A DNA stretch of 64,000 nt from Maribacter forsetii DSM 18668 (GCF_000744105.1 NZ_JQLH01000001.1:2108001-2172000); one strand, 5' to 3'; shown: positions 52,607 to 63,018, counted from the stretch's first letter. Made by a program: numbers and translations. Notes: generated from the sequence alone by a model not told the origin.

Positions 52607-54601
52607 ATGAAAAACAGTAGTATTTACGTCATCTTAATTTTTGGAATACTTTTTTCGTGCAAAGACAGTAACACTTCAAAAACTGAAATAAAAACGATTT
52701 ACGATGTAGTATTTCGTGAAAATCTTGCGGGTACCTATGAAAAATGGAGTACAGGAGATAATAGTTATGGTTATTATTATACCTATACGGATAGAGGTCG
52801 AGGGCCTGAGATTACGGAAGAAATCACGCTAAACAAAGATAACTTTATCGTTTCTGAAAAGATAACTGGTGTTAATTATTTGAAAGATTCCATTAGTGAA
52901 AATTTTACAGGTACAAGTAGCACTGCTTCATGGAAAAATCCCATGAGTGAAGATAATGGTGACTTTAATGGAAGTCAACTATATTTTAGACATGACGGTT
53001 CACCAGCTGTGTATGAAATTCTTGGGCAACTATTATTAAAGTCTGAGGATAAAAAAATAAGTCTATATCCTGAGGGTGAAGTAGAGTTGGTTGATAATTT
53101 TCCATTAACTCTTTCAGATAGTACACCGGTAAACCTTTTAATGGTTAAGGGTTTAGATATGAATCCTATATATCTGTGGATGCAGGACAGTGATATAATT
53201 GCCAGTATTTCTGGTAACCTTCATATTGTAAGAGAAGATTTTAAAGAGTTTAGAAAAGAGCTAAAATCTTTACAAGATACATATGAGGATAACTACCTTA
53301 TTAAAATATCAAAAGAGCTTTCTCATCAAATTGATAAGGCTATCATTAAAAATGTAAATATCTTTTCTCCTGATGGGACTATCGTATACAACCAAGATGT
53401 TTTTATAGATGGAAAAATTATTCAGTCCATTAAACCATCAAAAGGGAAAATTTTAAATGGAACTGCTCAGGTTATCGATGGTACAGGAAAAACACTTTTG
53501 CCCGGTATGTTTGATATGCATACGCACAACACCAAATTCAGAGGACTTTTACATGTAGCAGGTGGTGTAACCTCAGTTAGAGATCTAGCCAATAATAAGC
53601 AGTTGAATCAACTAAGCGCGAAGTTCGATACTAATGAGATTATAGGTCCAAATATTGTCACTTTCTGTGGTATTATAGATGGATCAGGACCTTTTGCCAA
53701 CCAAAGAAACGTAGTTGATAATTTAGAGGAGGGTTTGGCTGAAATACAATCGTATAAAGATTTAGACTATGATCAAATTAAATTATACAGTTCAATAAGA
53801 CCGGAATGGGTAAAACCTCTAGCAACAAAAGCGCATGAGTTAGGTATGCGTGTAAGTGGTCATATACCTGCTTATATGACAGCATCGCAGGCTATAAACC
53901 AGGGCTATAATGAAATTCAACATATGAATATGTTGTTCTTGAATTTTATGTCAGATACTATAGATACTAGAACACCATTAAGATTTACTATGGTAGCCAA
54001 TCATGGTGTTGATATTGATTTGAAGTCAGAAGAATATTTAGATTTTGTTACGCTATTAAAATCGAAAGACATTCTTGTAGATCCTACAATGGCAATTTTT
54101 GAAAATATGTTTGTTTCTCAAAAAGGAGAACCCAGTCCAACATATAGCAAAATCATGAATAGATTGCCTTTAATAGAACAGCGCGCTTTCTATAGTGGAG
54201 GGCTACCTAAAGCTGGTGAAAAGGTTGCTTTGTATGAAGATAGTTATACGAATATGCTTAATGCGTTGAACGACATGTACAAAAGAGGTGTGGCTATAGT
54301 GCCAGGTACAGATGGTTTACCAGGGTTTTTATACCATAGAGAGTTAGAGTTATATGAAAAGGCAGGTATTCCTGCGGCAGAAGTATTAAAGATGGCTACC
54401 ATTAATTCTGCTAAGATAACGGGCGTTTCAGATTCTTTAGGATCTATTGAAGTAGGTAAAAAAGCAGACCTTATTCTAATAGACGGTAATCCTGTAGAAA
54501 ATATCAGTGATATAAGAAGAGTAGAGTGGACGATAAAGGGCGGACATCTTTATTTTGCAGAGAAGCTTTATAACAAAATGGGTATCAAACACTTTAAATA
54601 A
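52607..54601 (+). CDS. Amidohydrolase-family lipoprotein
   Basis: A 664-residue lipoprotein (IFGILFSC, Cys at 18). Residues 30-230 form an extra N-terminal beta-rich domain. The TIM-barrel amidohydrolase core follows, with ligands H-x-H in MFDMHTHNT, the carboxylatable Lys in YDQIKLYSSI, His in VSGHIPAY and IQHMNML, and Asp in VPGTDGLPG. This resembles imidazolonepropionase/prolidase-like enzymes that hydrolyse cyclic amides or Xaa-Pro peptides. It acts in the periplasm or on the cell surface. It belongs to the same subfamily as the protein at 55780. The exact substrate is unknown. Confidence 0.88.
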   Translation: MKNSSIYVILIFGILFSCKDSNTSKTEIKTIYDVVFRENLAGTYEKWSTGDNSYGYYYTYTDRGRGPEITEEITLNKDNFIVSEKITGVNYLKDSISENFTGTSSTASWKNPMSEDNGDFNGSQLYFRHDGSPAVYEILGQLLLKSEDKKISLYPEGEVELVDNFPLTLSDSTPVNLLMVKGLDMNPIYLWMQDSDIIASISGNLHIVREDFKEFRKELKSLQDTYEDNYLIKISKELSHQIDKAIIKNVNIFSPDGTIVYNQDVFIDGKIIQSIKPSKGKILNGTAQVIDGTGKTLLPGMFDMHTHNTKFRGLLHVAGGVTSVRDLANNKQLNQLSAKFDTNEIIGPNIVTFCGIIDGSGPFANQRNVVDNLEEGLAEIQSYKDLDYDQIKLYSSIRPEWVKPLATKAHELGMRVSGHIPAYMTASQAINQGYNEIQHMNMLFLNFMSDTIDTRTPLRFTMVANHGVDIDLKSEEYLDFVTLLKSKDILVDPTMAIFENMFVSQKGEPSPTYSKIMNRLPLIEQRAFYSGGLPKAGEKVALYEDSYTNMLNALNDMYKRGVAIVPGTDGLPGFLYHRELELYEKAGIPAAEVLKMATINSAKITGVSDSLGSIEVGKKADLILIDGNPVENISDIRRVEWTIKGGHLYFAEKLYNKMGIKHFK

Positions 54602-54609
54602 TATATAAA

Positions 54610-55731
54610 ATGAAAGTAAAATTAATTCTTCTTTTTTCTCTTGCGCTATCTACTGTGAATGGGCAATCACTGGAGTTTTTTACCAGTGGTAGGTTAATAT
54701 TAGGTACGCATAAAGAGAGAACGGCATCTGTAGGTGTTGGCGATATAGATAATGACGGCGATGCAGATATTTTAGTCGCCAACGGTCGTCACTGGCCAGG
54801 ACAAAACAGAATATTCGTGAATAATGGTAGAGGCGTATTTACAGTTTCTAAAAGCTTGGGCTTAGAGAGTGAAACAACCTATTCTACGGAACTTGCCGAT
54901 TTTGATGGTGATGGAGATTTAGATATTGCCGTAGGTAATGACATGGCACCAAATTACATATTTCTAAACAATGGAAAAGGAGACTTTACAAGGGCTTCAA
55001 GTTTTGGTGTTTCATATTCGCCGACAAGGAATATAGTAGTTGCGGATATTGACCAAGACGGAGATAAGGATATTCTAATAACCAATAGGGGTAAAGAGAA
55101 TGAGATATGTCTAAATAACGGTGATGGAACTTTTTCTAAATCAATAGGTTTTGGAAATAAGGAAGATTCTACAATTGATGTGGAAGTTGCAGATATGAAC
55201 GGTGATGGTAATCTTGATCTAATACTGGCGAACAGAGATGATCAACCAAATTTTGTGTATTTGAATGAAGGTAATTTAAAATTCACCAAGAAAGTACCAT
55301 ATGGCACAGGTAATGACATTACACGTTCTGTAGCTATTGCTGATATAGATAAAGACGGTTTCTTAGATATTATAACGGCTAATATTGGGGAATCTAATGT
55401 TATATATTTTGGGGATAAAAAACAAACGTACCAACGTAAGATAGCATTTGACCCTAGTGAAGATAAATCTTATTCTATAGCTCTAGGTGATTTGGATAAG
55501 GATGGGGATATGGACATCATTATTGCTAATGTCAGAGGATCTAATTCAGTTTTTATTAATTCTAATGACGGAAAAACCTGGGAGAAAATAAGCTTGGCAG
55601 ATGAAGAGTTTAGTACTTATGATATTACGGTTTTTGATTTAAACGGCGATGATAAATTAGATATAATTGAAAGTAACTCAGACGAGATTAACCGTTATTA
55701 CTTCAATAGATTCACTCCTGAATTTCCATAA
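54610..55731 (+). CDS. Secreted FG-GAP/VCBS repeat protein
   Basis: A 373-residue protein with a signal peptide (MKVKLILLFSLALSTVNGQS). It is built of seven calcium-binding FG-GAP-like repeats, marked by DIDNDGDADI, DFDGDGDLDI, DIDQDGDKDI, DMNGDGNLDL, DIDKDGFLDI, DLDKDGDMDI and DLNGDDKLDI, predicting a seven-bladed propeller. Such proteins often sit between or next to SusCD-linked hydrolases and may bind the substrate. It lies 8 bases after the first amidohydrolase gene. Confidence 0.85.
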   Translation: MKVKLILLFSLALSTVNGQSLEFFTSGRLILGTHKERTASVGVGDIDNDGDADILVANGRHWPGQNRIFVNNGRGVFTVSKSLGLESETTYSTELADFDGDGDLDIAVGNDMAPNYIFLNNGKGDFTRASSFGVSYSPTRNIVVADIDQDGDKDILITNRGKENEICLNNGDGTFSKSIGFGNKEDSTIDVEVADMNGDGNLDLILANRDDQPNFVYLNEGNLKFTKKVPYGTGNDITRSVAIADIDKDGFLDIITANIGESNVIYFGDKKQTYQRKIAFDPSEDKSYSIALGDLDKDGDMDIIIANVRGSNSVFINSNDGKTWEKISLADEEFSTYDITVFDLNGDDKLDIIESNSDEINRYYFNRFTPEFP

Positions 55732-55779
55732 TAGGAATAGGGTTTCATAATTATAAAAGAATACAACTAACACAATAAT

Positions 55780-57822
55780 ATGAAAGTAAAATATTTAATC
55801 ACTTGTAGTTTATTAGCATTGCTTACAGCGTGCTCTTCTGAAACTTCCAAAACCTCTGAATGGGAAAATTTTGAAGATGCGGGTACATTTTTTGTTTACC
55901 GTAGGCAATCTCAAATAGGAGAAGAGAGCTATAACGTTACTACTAAGAATGACACTATTATAGTAACCTCTATTCAGGGAGAAAATGAACGAGGAAGAAT
56001 TAGTGGAGTAGAGTCAAAACTATACTTGACAACAGATTTAGAACCAATTTCTTATTTCAGTAGACGTATTTCTAATAACGATACTACCAATATTATCAAG
56101 ATGGAAATAAATGGAGATAAGGTTTCCATTTGGGAAAAGCATTTTGATGTTGTCACTACCAATAAAAAAGATGCATTCTTTACTGTAAATAGTAATATTC
56201 CTGCTGGTATTGAAATGATGTTATACCATTATTACTTTAAGCAAAATGGCACTACTGCGTTACCTACCTTACCAAGAGGAGAAGTTTCTTTGACGCATAA
56301 AGGAGAAGATATTGTTCAGATTGATGGTAAAGATGTTGCACTTGATCGTTATGTTGTCGAGGGTGTTAATTGGGGCGGTAGAACAATTTGGTTAGACAAG
56401 TCTAAGAATTTGGTAGCTGTTGTTAAGGCAAATACTCAAATAAGAGAGTTGATAAAAAAAGGATATGAGGAAGCTAAGCCATATTTTATTAGAGGAAATG
56501 TAGAAGAGCAAATGGCGCAACTTTCTGAGTATACCAAAAGCTTAAAAGGTGAAGAATCACAAATTACTGCTTTGGTAGGTGGTGATGTTGTTGATGGTTT
56601 AAAAGATGCTACACAAACAAATATGACCATTATTATAGAAAACGGTCGCATAACATCAATTGGTAGTTCCCCCGATATTACCATTCCTGATAATGCTAAA
56701 GTTATAGATGTATCAGGAAAAACCTTAATGCCCGGTATGTGGGATATGCATGCGCATTCTAATCAAGTACAATGGGCTCCGGCTTATTTGGCAGGTGGTG
56801 TAACCACTATTAGAGATAATGGAAATGAGCTAGAGTTCGCTACCGCTTTTAGAGATGCTATAGCAAAGGATGGAGCTACAGGACCAGATATCGTATTGGC
56901 AGGTATGACTGACGGACCTGGCCCTAAAGGAAATGGTATTATTAGAGCTAGATCTGTTGAAGAGGCTAAAGAGGTCGTAAAATTATATCATGATAATGGT
57001 TACGAACAAATTAAGATTTATACTTCCATAGAACCAGAAATCTTAAAGGTTTTGTCAGATGAGGCTCATAAAGTAGGTATGACGGTAACAGGTCATGTAC
57101 CAGCTTTGGTAAATAGTACTAATAAGGCAGTTGAAAGTGGTATGGATATGTTGAGCCATTCTAATAGAATATTGGCAGTATTGTTTCCTGATCAAAAAGT
57201 ATCTGACTTGGGAGCTTTCTATATGGCAAAAAATGACATTACAGATGCACAGATAAATGAAGCGATTGCCTTTTATTTAAAACATGGTACGGTGTTGGAT
57301 CCTACGCTTGGTTTAGGTGTTATTCGTACGTTACCGAAAGGAGATCTGATGGAGACTTTGGAGCCAGATGCCGGTAGAATGGCATATGAGCTTTTTGAAA
57401 GTAAAAGGTTTAGAAGTGGAGCAAGTGAAAAGCGTGCTGAATTGTCCAAACAAAATATTATTAAATCTGCTGAGGTTATCGGTAAGTTTTTTAAAGCCGG
57501 AATTCCGGTAGTTGCTGGTACAGATAATTTTGCACCAGGATTCGGACACTTTTTAGAATTGGAAACATACCAGAAATATGGAGGATTAACTCCTTTCGAA
57601 GCAATTCAAACAGCAACCATAATCCCAGCAACTGTAATGGGTAAGGGAGATGAAACAGGGACATTAGAAATTGGTAAAGAGGCTGATATTGCCATTTTGG
57701 ACAAAAATCCTTTAACGGATATTGCCAATTTAAGGTCAGTTTCCGCAGTGATGACTAATGGTAATTACTATGAAAGTGAACCATTATGGGAAGCTGCCGA
57801 TTTTAAACCTTCTAGAGACTAG
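55780..57822 (+). CDS. Amidohydrolase-family lipoprotein
   Basis: A 680-residue lipoprotein (LLALLTACS, Cys at 18). After an N-terminal domain of about 250 residues comes a complete amidohydrolase core: H-x-H in MWDMHAHSNQ, Lys in YEQIKIYTSI, His in VTGHVPALV and MLSHSNRI, and Asp in VAGTDNFAPG, ending GNYYESEPLW. It is a paralogue of the enzyme at 52607 with the same fold and ligands. Two related hydrolases in one operon suggest consecutive or stereospecific steps on a peptide-like or cyclic amide substrate. Periplasmic. Confidence 0.88.
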   Translation: MKVKYLITCSLLALLTACSSETSKTSEWENFEDAGTFFVYRRQSQIGEESYNVTTKNDTIIVTSIQGENERGRISGVESKLYLTTDLEPISYFSRRISNNDTTNIIKMEINGDKVSIWEKHFDVVTTNKKDAFFTVNSNIPAGIEMMLYHYYFKQNGTTALPTLPRGEVSLTHKGEDIVQIDGKDVALDRYVVEGVNWGGRTIWLDKSKNLVAVVKANTQIRELIKKGYEEAKPYFIRGNVEEQMAQLSEYTKSLKGEESQITALVGGDVVDGLKDATQTNMTIIIENGRITSIGSSPDITIPDNAKVIDVSGKTLMPGMWDMHAHSNQVQWAPAYLAGGVTTIRDNGNELEFATAFRDAIAKDGATGPDIVLAGMTDGPGPKGNGIIRARSVEEAKEVVKLYHDNGYEQIKIYTSIEPEILKVLSDEAHKVGMTVTGHVPALVNSTNKAVESGMDMLSHSNRILAVLFPDQKVSDLGAFYMAKNDITDAQINEAIAFYLKHGTVLDPTLGLGVIRTLPKGDLMETLEPDAGRMAYELFESKRFRSGASEKRAELSKQNIIKSAEVIGKFFKAGIPVVAGTDNFAPGFGHFLELETYQKYGGLTPFEAIQTATIIPATVMGKGDETGTLEIGKEADIAILDKNPLTDIANLRSVSAVMTNGNYYESEPLWEAADFKPSRD

Positions 57823-57926
57823 ACTAATATTTTTACCAAAATTAATTTTTGGCATAACTATACTATCTAGGGCACATGCTGTAGAGGTATAATGTATAGT
57901 AGAAATATAAAATTGAGAAAAATAAT

Positions 57927-58865
57927 ATGGTCAAGTTAAAAACAACTTTCATAAAGTATATCTGTTTTTGTTGCATTCTAATGAGTGCTCAAAATTTATT
58001 GAGCCAAGAGCTGAAAATGAAATATCTAGGTGTGGCAGGCTGGGAAATTTCAAATGATAGTCTTACTGTTCTGGTAGATCCTTATATATCTAGACTGAAA
58101 TTAAAAGGAAATCCACGATTTTATGGCGAAGGAGATGAACGTAAAGTTTTCAATAGTGACGACATCTATGAACCGGATACCGTTGCTATTAATAAAGTAA
58201 TTACTAAAGCAGATTATATTTTGGTGCATCATTCACACACTGATCACCTAGCAGATGTGCCATATATAGCTAAAAAGACGGGCGCTGTTGTTATTGGAAC
58301 GGAAACTACAGCTACAATTCTAAAGGCTTATGGTATACCGCAAAAGCAATTGATTACCGTAAAGGGTGGAGAAGATTATCAATTCGATGATTTTTCTGTT
58401 AGGGTGATCCCCTCTATTCATTCGGCATTAGGGGATAAGCGTTATTTTGATTCAAGAACATATTCTGATCCGGACGAGTTAACTATCCCTTTAAAAGTAG
58501 GAGAATTTGTAGAGGGTGGCTCTTTAATGTTTCTATTGCGTGTCGATTCGCATAAAATACTTACTTCTGGGTCAATGAATTTTATAGAAAGAGAAGTAGC
58601 CGGACTCCAACCTGACGTTCTAATACCGGGAATAAACCTTTCTCGATTAGAAGTATATAAATACACAGAAAGGCTCTTAGAACTAACCGGATACCCAAAG
58701 ACTATAATTCCTGCACATTGGGATAATTTTAGAATACCCTATGGTTTTTCTCAAGAAGATCCGATCAAGAAAAAGGTACTGCCTTTTATAGAAGAAGTAA
58801 AAGCCGTAATGCCAGATGCCAACGTTATCATTCCCGTTCATTTGGAAACCATATTAATTAAATAA
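57927..58865 (+). CDS. Metallo-beta-lactamase-fold hydrolase (UlaG-like)
   Basis: A 312-residue protein with a signal peptide (cleavage after ALLSQ-type region). The MBL motif is VHHSHTDHLADV (H-x-H-x-D-H), with downstream His in IPSIHSAL and IPAHWDNF. It resembles the UlaG-like lactonase/phosphodiesterase group that opens cyclic esters or amides. The order fits hydrolysis of a lactone or lactam in the pathway. It lies 49 bases before the creatininase gene. Confidence 0.8.
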   Translation: MVKLKTTFIKYICFCCILMSAQNLLSQELKMKYLGVAGWEISNDSLTVLVDPYISRLKLKGNPRFYGEGDERKVFNSDDIYEPDTVAINKVITKADYILVHHSHTDHLADVPYIAKKTGAVVIGTETTATILKAYGIPQKQLITVKGGEDYQFDDFSVRVIPSIHSALGDKRYFDSRTYSDPDELTIPLKVGEFVEGGSLMFLLRVDSHKILTSGSMNFIEREVAGLQPDVLIPGINLSRLEVYKYTERLLELTGYPKTIIPAHWDNFRIPYGFSQEDPIKKKVLPFIEEVKAVMPDANVIIPVHLETILIK

Positions 58866-58914
58866 AGCGACTGTAATTATAAAAGAATTATCGCTTGCAT
58901 TCAATGCTATTTAC

Positions 58915-59778
58915 ATGACAAGTACCACCAAAACTAATCCTCTTTGGAAAGAGGCTAAGATTAAAAATTATTTACCTCATATGACGGTACCAGAAGTGGA
59001 AGCTTTTCTGAAAAAATCAGATATGGTTATCATACCCATAGGGGCTTTAGAGCAACATTCCAGTCATTTACCCATAGGTACGGATTTTATAAACGGCGTA
59101 GAGCTTTGCAAACTAATTGCACAAGAACGAGATATTCTGGTAGCGCCGGTTTTAATGGCAGGCCAATCTCCATATCATATGGCATTTGCCGGTTCAATAA
59201 CTTTAAGTGCTGAGGTAATTGTAAAGGTACATATGGAGACCGTAGAGAGTTTAATAAAGCATGGTTTTAAACGCTTCGTATTTATGAATTCTCATGGTGG
59301 TAATACAGCTATAACTACATTTTTGGTTGATCAGATAAATCAAAAAACAGCTGCAGTTGCGGTTGATTATGCCGTGGTAACCAAACCGTTTTTAAAAGAA
59401 GCTGCACCTACCAATATAACGAAACTAGATCGTCATGCAGGTACAGGTGAAACATCAGACTCATTATTCTTAATGCCTAGTTTGGTACAACAAGAAAAGG
59501 CTACTGCAACCAAATTAACGCTTCCTAATCATTTGGCTAAAATGCTACCGGATGTTATAAAAGAGGAACCAATTGCTAAATTATTATTTCTTTCTGAGGG
59601 CTTAAAAGCAGTGGAGACCGGAAAGAAAACCTCTACTAAAGAAATGACTAGTACAGGTGTTTGGGGCGAGTTGGATCCAAAAGATGCAACGTTAGAAAGA
59701 GGAGCTAGAAACATTGAACGGCAAATTGCTGCAAGTGTAAAATTTATAGATAGATGGAATGAACTAATTGAAGATTAA
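58915..59778 (+). CDS. Creatininase-family amidohydrolase
   Basis: A 287-residue cytosolic-looking protein of the creatininase family: IPIGALEQHSSHLPIGTDFI supplies Glu, His and Asp ligands; FMNSHGGNT gives the next His; RHAGTGETSDSLFL gives the Glu. These enzymes open cyclic amides (creatinine, formamide-type, mycofactocin peptide). There is no signal peptide, so it acts in the cytosol unless exported otherwise. It fits a step on a cyclic amide or imide intermediate. The neighbours on both sides are hydrolases. Confidence 0.88.
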   Translation: MTSTTKTNPLWKEAKIKNYLPHMTVPEVEAFLKKSDMVIIPIGALEQHSSHLPIGTDFINGVELCKLIAQERDILVAPVLMAGQSPYHMAFAGSITLSAEVIVKVHMETVESLIKHGFKRFVFMNSHGGNTAITTFLVDQINQKTAAVAVDYAVVTKPFLKEAAPTNITKLDRHAGTGETSDSLFLMPSLVQQEKATATKLTLPNHLAKMLPDVIKEEPIAKLLFLSEGLKAVETGKKTSTKEMTSTGVWGELDPKDATLERGARNIERQIAASVKFIDRWNELIED

Positions 59779-59790
59779 AAATAGTATCAC

Positions 59791-60684
59791 ATGATAAATA
59801 TAAGAGGCGTTGTTTCAGTTTTAAGTTTTTTAAGTGTTGTATGTATAAAGGCACAAGACGTAACTATGTTCCCTGAGTCAACCAAGGTTCTAAAAATAGA
59901 ACCTTCAAAAACCGATTCAAGAATTACAACTGCCAATACCCCGCATTTTATTGCTTACAACACCAATAATACAAAAGGAAAATTACTACTCTTTATTCCC
60001 GGTACCAATGGTATTGCTTTAAAAGGACCTATGCATTTGTTCAGTACCGCTGTAGAACAAGGCTATTCGGTTATTAATTTATCCTATATCAATACACCTG
60101 CAATTGCACGAATTTGTAAAGGTGACAATCTATTGGAAAACGCTGATTGTGCTGAAGATTTTAGAAATAGAAGAGTATATGGCGATACTAAATTTAGCTT
60201 AATTGAAGACATGCCGTATGATGCCATCGTTAATAGGCTTACCAAACTGTTAGTATATCTTACCGAGAATGATAAATCTGGTAATTGGGAACGCTATCTT
60301 AAGAATGGAGAGCCTAATTGGAATGAAATTGCCCTTGCAGGTCAATCTCAAGGTGGTGGAATGTCTGCATTTATAGCAAAAACTCATTTGGTACATAGGG
60401 TAATTGATTTTTCTGGCGGATGGGATTATTCGGCAAAAAATAAAATAGCCAACTGGTATTTCAAAAATAGTAAAACACCACTTGATAGATATTACGGTAC
60501 CTATCATGTTAAAGAACCAACAGCTAATGTAATTATCGAAACGTATAAAGCAATGGAAATTCCCGATGGTCATGTTCATGCCTTTGACTTAGAGGTGCCA
60601 CAAGGAAAAAGAGCACATTCTAATGGAGTGCGAAATTTAGGGTACAAAGAACAATGGGTAACATTGCTTGGTGATGGTAATTAA
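59791..60684 (+). CDS. Secreted alpha/beta hydrolase
   Basis: A 297-residue protein with a signal peptide (MINIRGVVSVLSFLSVVCIK). It has the alpha/beta hydrolase fold: LLLFIPGTNGIAL (oxyanion region), nucleophile elbow ALAGQSQGGGMSAFIA with Ser, an Asp-containing FSGGWDYS, and a His near HVHAFD. Four Cys-containing segments (IARICKGDNLLENADCAE) suggest a disulfide. It would cut an ester or amide in the periplasm. The gene lies 12 bases after the creatininase gene. Confidence 0.78.
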   Translation: MINIRGVVSVLSFLSVVCIKAQDVTMFPESTKVLKIEPSKTDSRITTANTPHFIAYNTNNTKGKLLLFIPGTNGIALKGPMHLFSTAVEQGYSVINLSYINTPAIARICKGDNLLENADCAEDFRNRRVYGDTKFSLIEDMPYDAIVNRLTKLLVYLTENDKSGNWERYLKNGEPNWNEIALAGQSQGGGMSAFIAKTHLVHRVIDFSGGWDYSAKNKIANWYFKNSKTPLDRYYGTYHVKEPTANVIIETYKAMEIPDGHVHAFDLEVPQGKRAHSNGVRNLGYKEQWVTLLGDGN

Positions 60685-60712
60685 TAGTTAATCGGTATAT
60701 AAAAAAATCTCT

Positions 60713-61522
60713 ATGAAAAAATATTTCTACTTCTCAATTGCCTTATTGTTGGTGTGCTGTAATGATGCTAAAGTTGAAAATAATAAAAATGCTCAATCTG
60801 AAATACCAATTAAAAACAACTCAGAAATGAATGTATTAGGTCTAATAGGAGGTACTTCTTGGCATTCAACGATAGAGTATTATAGTGCTATAAATAAAAC
60901 TGTAAATACGCATTATGGTAATAATACAAATCCGCCTTTATTGGTGTATACCTTGAACCAAGCTGAAGTACACCGATTTCAAGTGGAAAATAAATGGGAC
61001 TCTATAGCGCATATGTTGGTCAATGCCGGTTTAAATCTTAACAAGGCAGGAGCAGAATCTGTTCTATTTTGTGCCAATACACCACATAAAGTGTATGATG
61101 CCGTTCAAGAAAAATTAGACATTCCTGTTATACATATTGCAGATGCCACTGCTAGTGCCATTCATAAACAAGAGTTGAAAAAAGTCCTCTTTTTGGGAAC
61201 TAAGTATAGTATGCAAGAAAACTTTATAACCAAAAGGATTGAGGATAATGGTATCGATGTTTTGGTTCCACAAGAGCAAGAAGTGATAGACGAACTTCAT
61301 AGAATTATTATTGAAGAACTTACCTATGGTAACATCGTTGAATCTTCAAAAGCATATGTGTTGAACGTAATACAGAACTCAGTTAAAGAAGGAGCAGAGG
61401 GAGTGGTTTTGGGTTGTACGGAGTTTCCTTTAATGATATTTCAAGATGATTTAGAAACTCCAATATTTGACACAACTAAAATTCATTCTATGGCAGGGGT
61501 CGACTTTATCTTAAAAAAATAA
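60713..61522 (+). CDS. Aspartate/glutamate racemase-family lipoprotein
   Basis: A 269-residue protein with a lipoprotein signal (FSIALLLVCC, Cys at 15 or 16). It has both catalytic Cys of the Asp/Glu racemase family, in LFCANTPHKV and VLGCTEFPLM, plus the LIGGTSWHSTIEYY start. The family interconverts L- and D-aspartate (or glutamate) by Cys-based two-base chemistry without cofactor. Racemases are normally cytosolic, so a lipid-anchored one that acts in the periplasm is unusual. It lies between the hydrolases and the carboxylate transporter, implying that the hydrolysis product is D-configured or that both forms must be taken up. The start Met at 60713 fits the signal peptide. Confidence 0.85.
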   Translation: MKKYFYFSIALLLVCCNDAKVENNKNAQSEIPIKNNSEMNVLGLIGGTSWHSTIEYYSAINKTVNTHYGNNTNPPLLVYTLNQAEVHRFQVENKWDSIAHMLVNAGLNLNKAGAESVLFCANTPHKVYDAVQEKLDIPVIHIADATASAIHKQELKKVLFLGTKYSMQENFITKRIEDNGIDVLVPQEQEVIDELHRIIIEELTYGNIVESSKAYVLNVIQNSVKEGAEGVVLGCTEFPLMIFQDDLETPIFDTTKIHSMAGVDFILKK

Positions 61523-61524
61523 CT

Positions 61525-62976
61525 ATGCATTTTTCGAAACAAAATATAGGTAGGGTTTTAGGACCATTGGTTTTCTTTTACATTCTTTTCTTTTTTAAGC
61601 CAGATGACCTTTCTGAGACTGCTAATGCCGTTTTAGCATCTGTAGCTTGGGTGGCTATTTGGTGGATAACAGAGGCTATTCCTATTTATGTTACCGCATT
61701 ACTACCTTTAATTTTGTTTCCGCTAACAGGAGGATTGAGTTTGTCTGAAACCGCTATGTCCTACGGTCATAAATATATTTTTTTATATATGGGAGGGTTT
61801 ATTCTTGCCATCGCTATTGAAAAATGGAACTTGCACAAAAGAATAGCATTGACAATTATTAATCTTATTGGTACAAATGTGATCAATATTATTCTTGGAT
61901 TTATGCTTGCAACGGCCTTTTTAAGCATGTGGATTTCCAATACAGCAGCTGCCGTAATTATTTTACCCATTGCAATGGCTATAGTTTATCAACTAAACGA
62001 TAACCCTGAAACAGAGAAAAATGAAAATAAAATTTTTGGAAAAGCATTAATGTTGGCAATTGCATATAGCGCATCTATTGGCGGTATAGCAACATTAATT
62101 GGCACACCAACAAATTTGGTTTTAGCAGGAGTAGTTCAATCAACCTTTGGTAAAGAGATCACATTTTCAGAATGGTTTGTTTTGGGTTTTCCTATTGCCA
62201 TATTACTGTTGTTTTTATGTTGGTACTACTTAACTAGATTCGCTTTTACATTTAAACAAAAAGAATTTCCGGGTGGTCGTAAAGAAATAGCGTTAAGACT
62301 TAAAGAACTTGGTAAATTAGGCTATGAAGAAAAACTGGTGCTGGTTGTTTTTGCAGCTACGGGTTTTGCATGGATAGCACGTTCGTTTCTAATTCAACGT
62401 TTTATTCCGGCTATGGACGATACTATAATTGCCATCTGTACGGTAATTGTTCTATTCTTAATACCTACGCGTCAGAAAGGCAAAAAATTGATGGAATGGG
62501 AAGATGCGGTTAAATTACCTTGGGGTATTTTATTACTATTTGGAGGAGGCTTAACATTGGCACTAGGGTTTGACAGTAGCGGATTGGCACTATGGATTGG
62601 AAATAAACTATCTGCCTTACAGGTGTTACCTTTCTTTTTGTTATTGTTGATATTGATTACGATAGTGAATTTCTTAACAGAGATAACTTCAAATATAGCT
62701 ACTACGGCAATTCTGCTGCCTGTTCTAGTGTCATTGGCACCGGTACTAGGAGTTCACCCTTATTATTTAATGATCGCTGCAACATTAGCTGCATCCTGTG
62801 CTTTTATGTTACCTGTGGCTACGCCGCCAAATGCAGTGGTTTTTGGCTCAGGTTATCTTGAAATGCAGGATATGGTCAAAAAAGGTTTCTGGCTAAATAT
62901 TATCTCTATTTTAATACTTACAGTAGTAGTTTATATTGTATTTCCGTTGGTTTGGGATTTAAGCACAACTGTTTAA
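61525..62976 (+). CDS. DASS-family carboxylate/sodium symporter
   Basis: A 483-residue polytopic membrane protein with about 11 helices. It has the DASS (SLC13/CitMHS) ligand motifs: WISNTAAAVIILPIAMAI (first SNT), GTPTNLVLAG, and the second half ITSNIATTAILLPVL plus TPPNAVVFGSGY. The first 250 residues and the last 230 form the inverted repeat halves of the family. These transporters move succinate, malate, citrate or, in some groups, aspartate. It starts 2 bases after the racemase stop, so the two are tightly coupled. It should carry the product across the inner membrane. Confidence 0.92.
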   Translation: MHFSKQNIGRVLGPLVFFYILFFFKPDDLSETANAVLASVAWVAIWWITEAIPIYVTALLPLILFPLTGGLSLSETAMSYGHKYIFLYMGGFILAIAIEKWNLHKRIALTIINLIGTNVINIILGFMLATAFLSMWISNTAAAVIILPIAMAIVYQLNDNPETEKNENKIFGKALMLAIAYSASIGGIATLIGTPTNLVLAGVVQSTFGKEITFSEWFVLGFPIAILLLFLCWYYLTRFAFTFKQKEFPGGRKEIALRLKELGKLGYEEKLVLVVFAATGFAWIARSFLIQRFIPAMDDTIIAICTVIVLFLIPTRQKGKKLMEWEDAVKLPWGILLLFGGGLTLALGFDSSGLALWIGNKLSALQVLPFFLLLLILITIVNFLTEITSNIATTAILLPVLVSLAPVLGVHPYYLMIAATLAASCAFMLPVATPPNAVVFGSGYLEMQDMVKKGFWLNIISILILTVVVYIVFPLVWDLSTTV

Positions 62977-63018
62977 CATTGAATATTTTAGTCGGTTTGC
63001 GAATGGTGACTTAAAATG

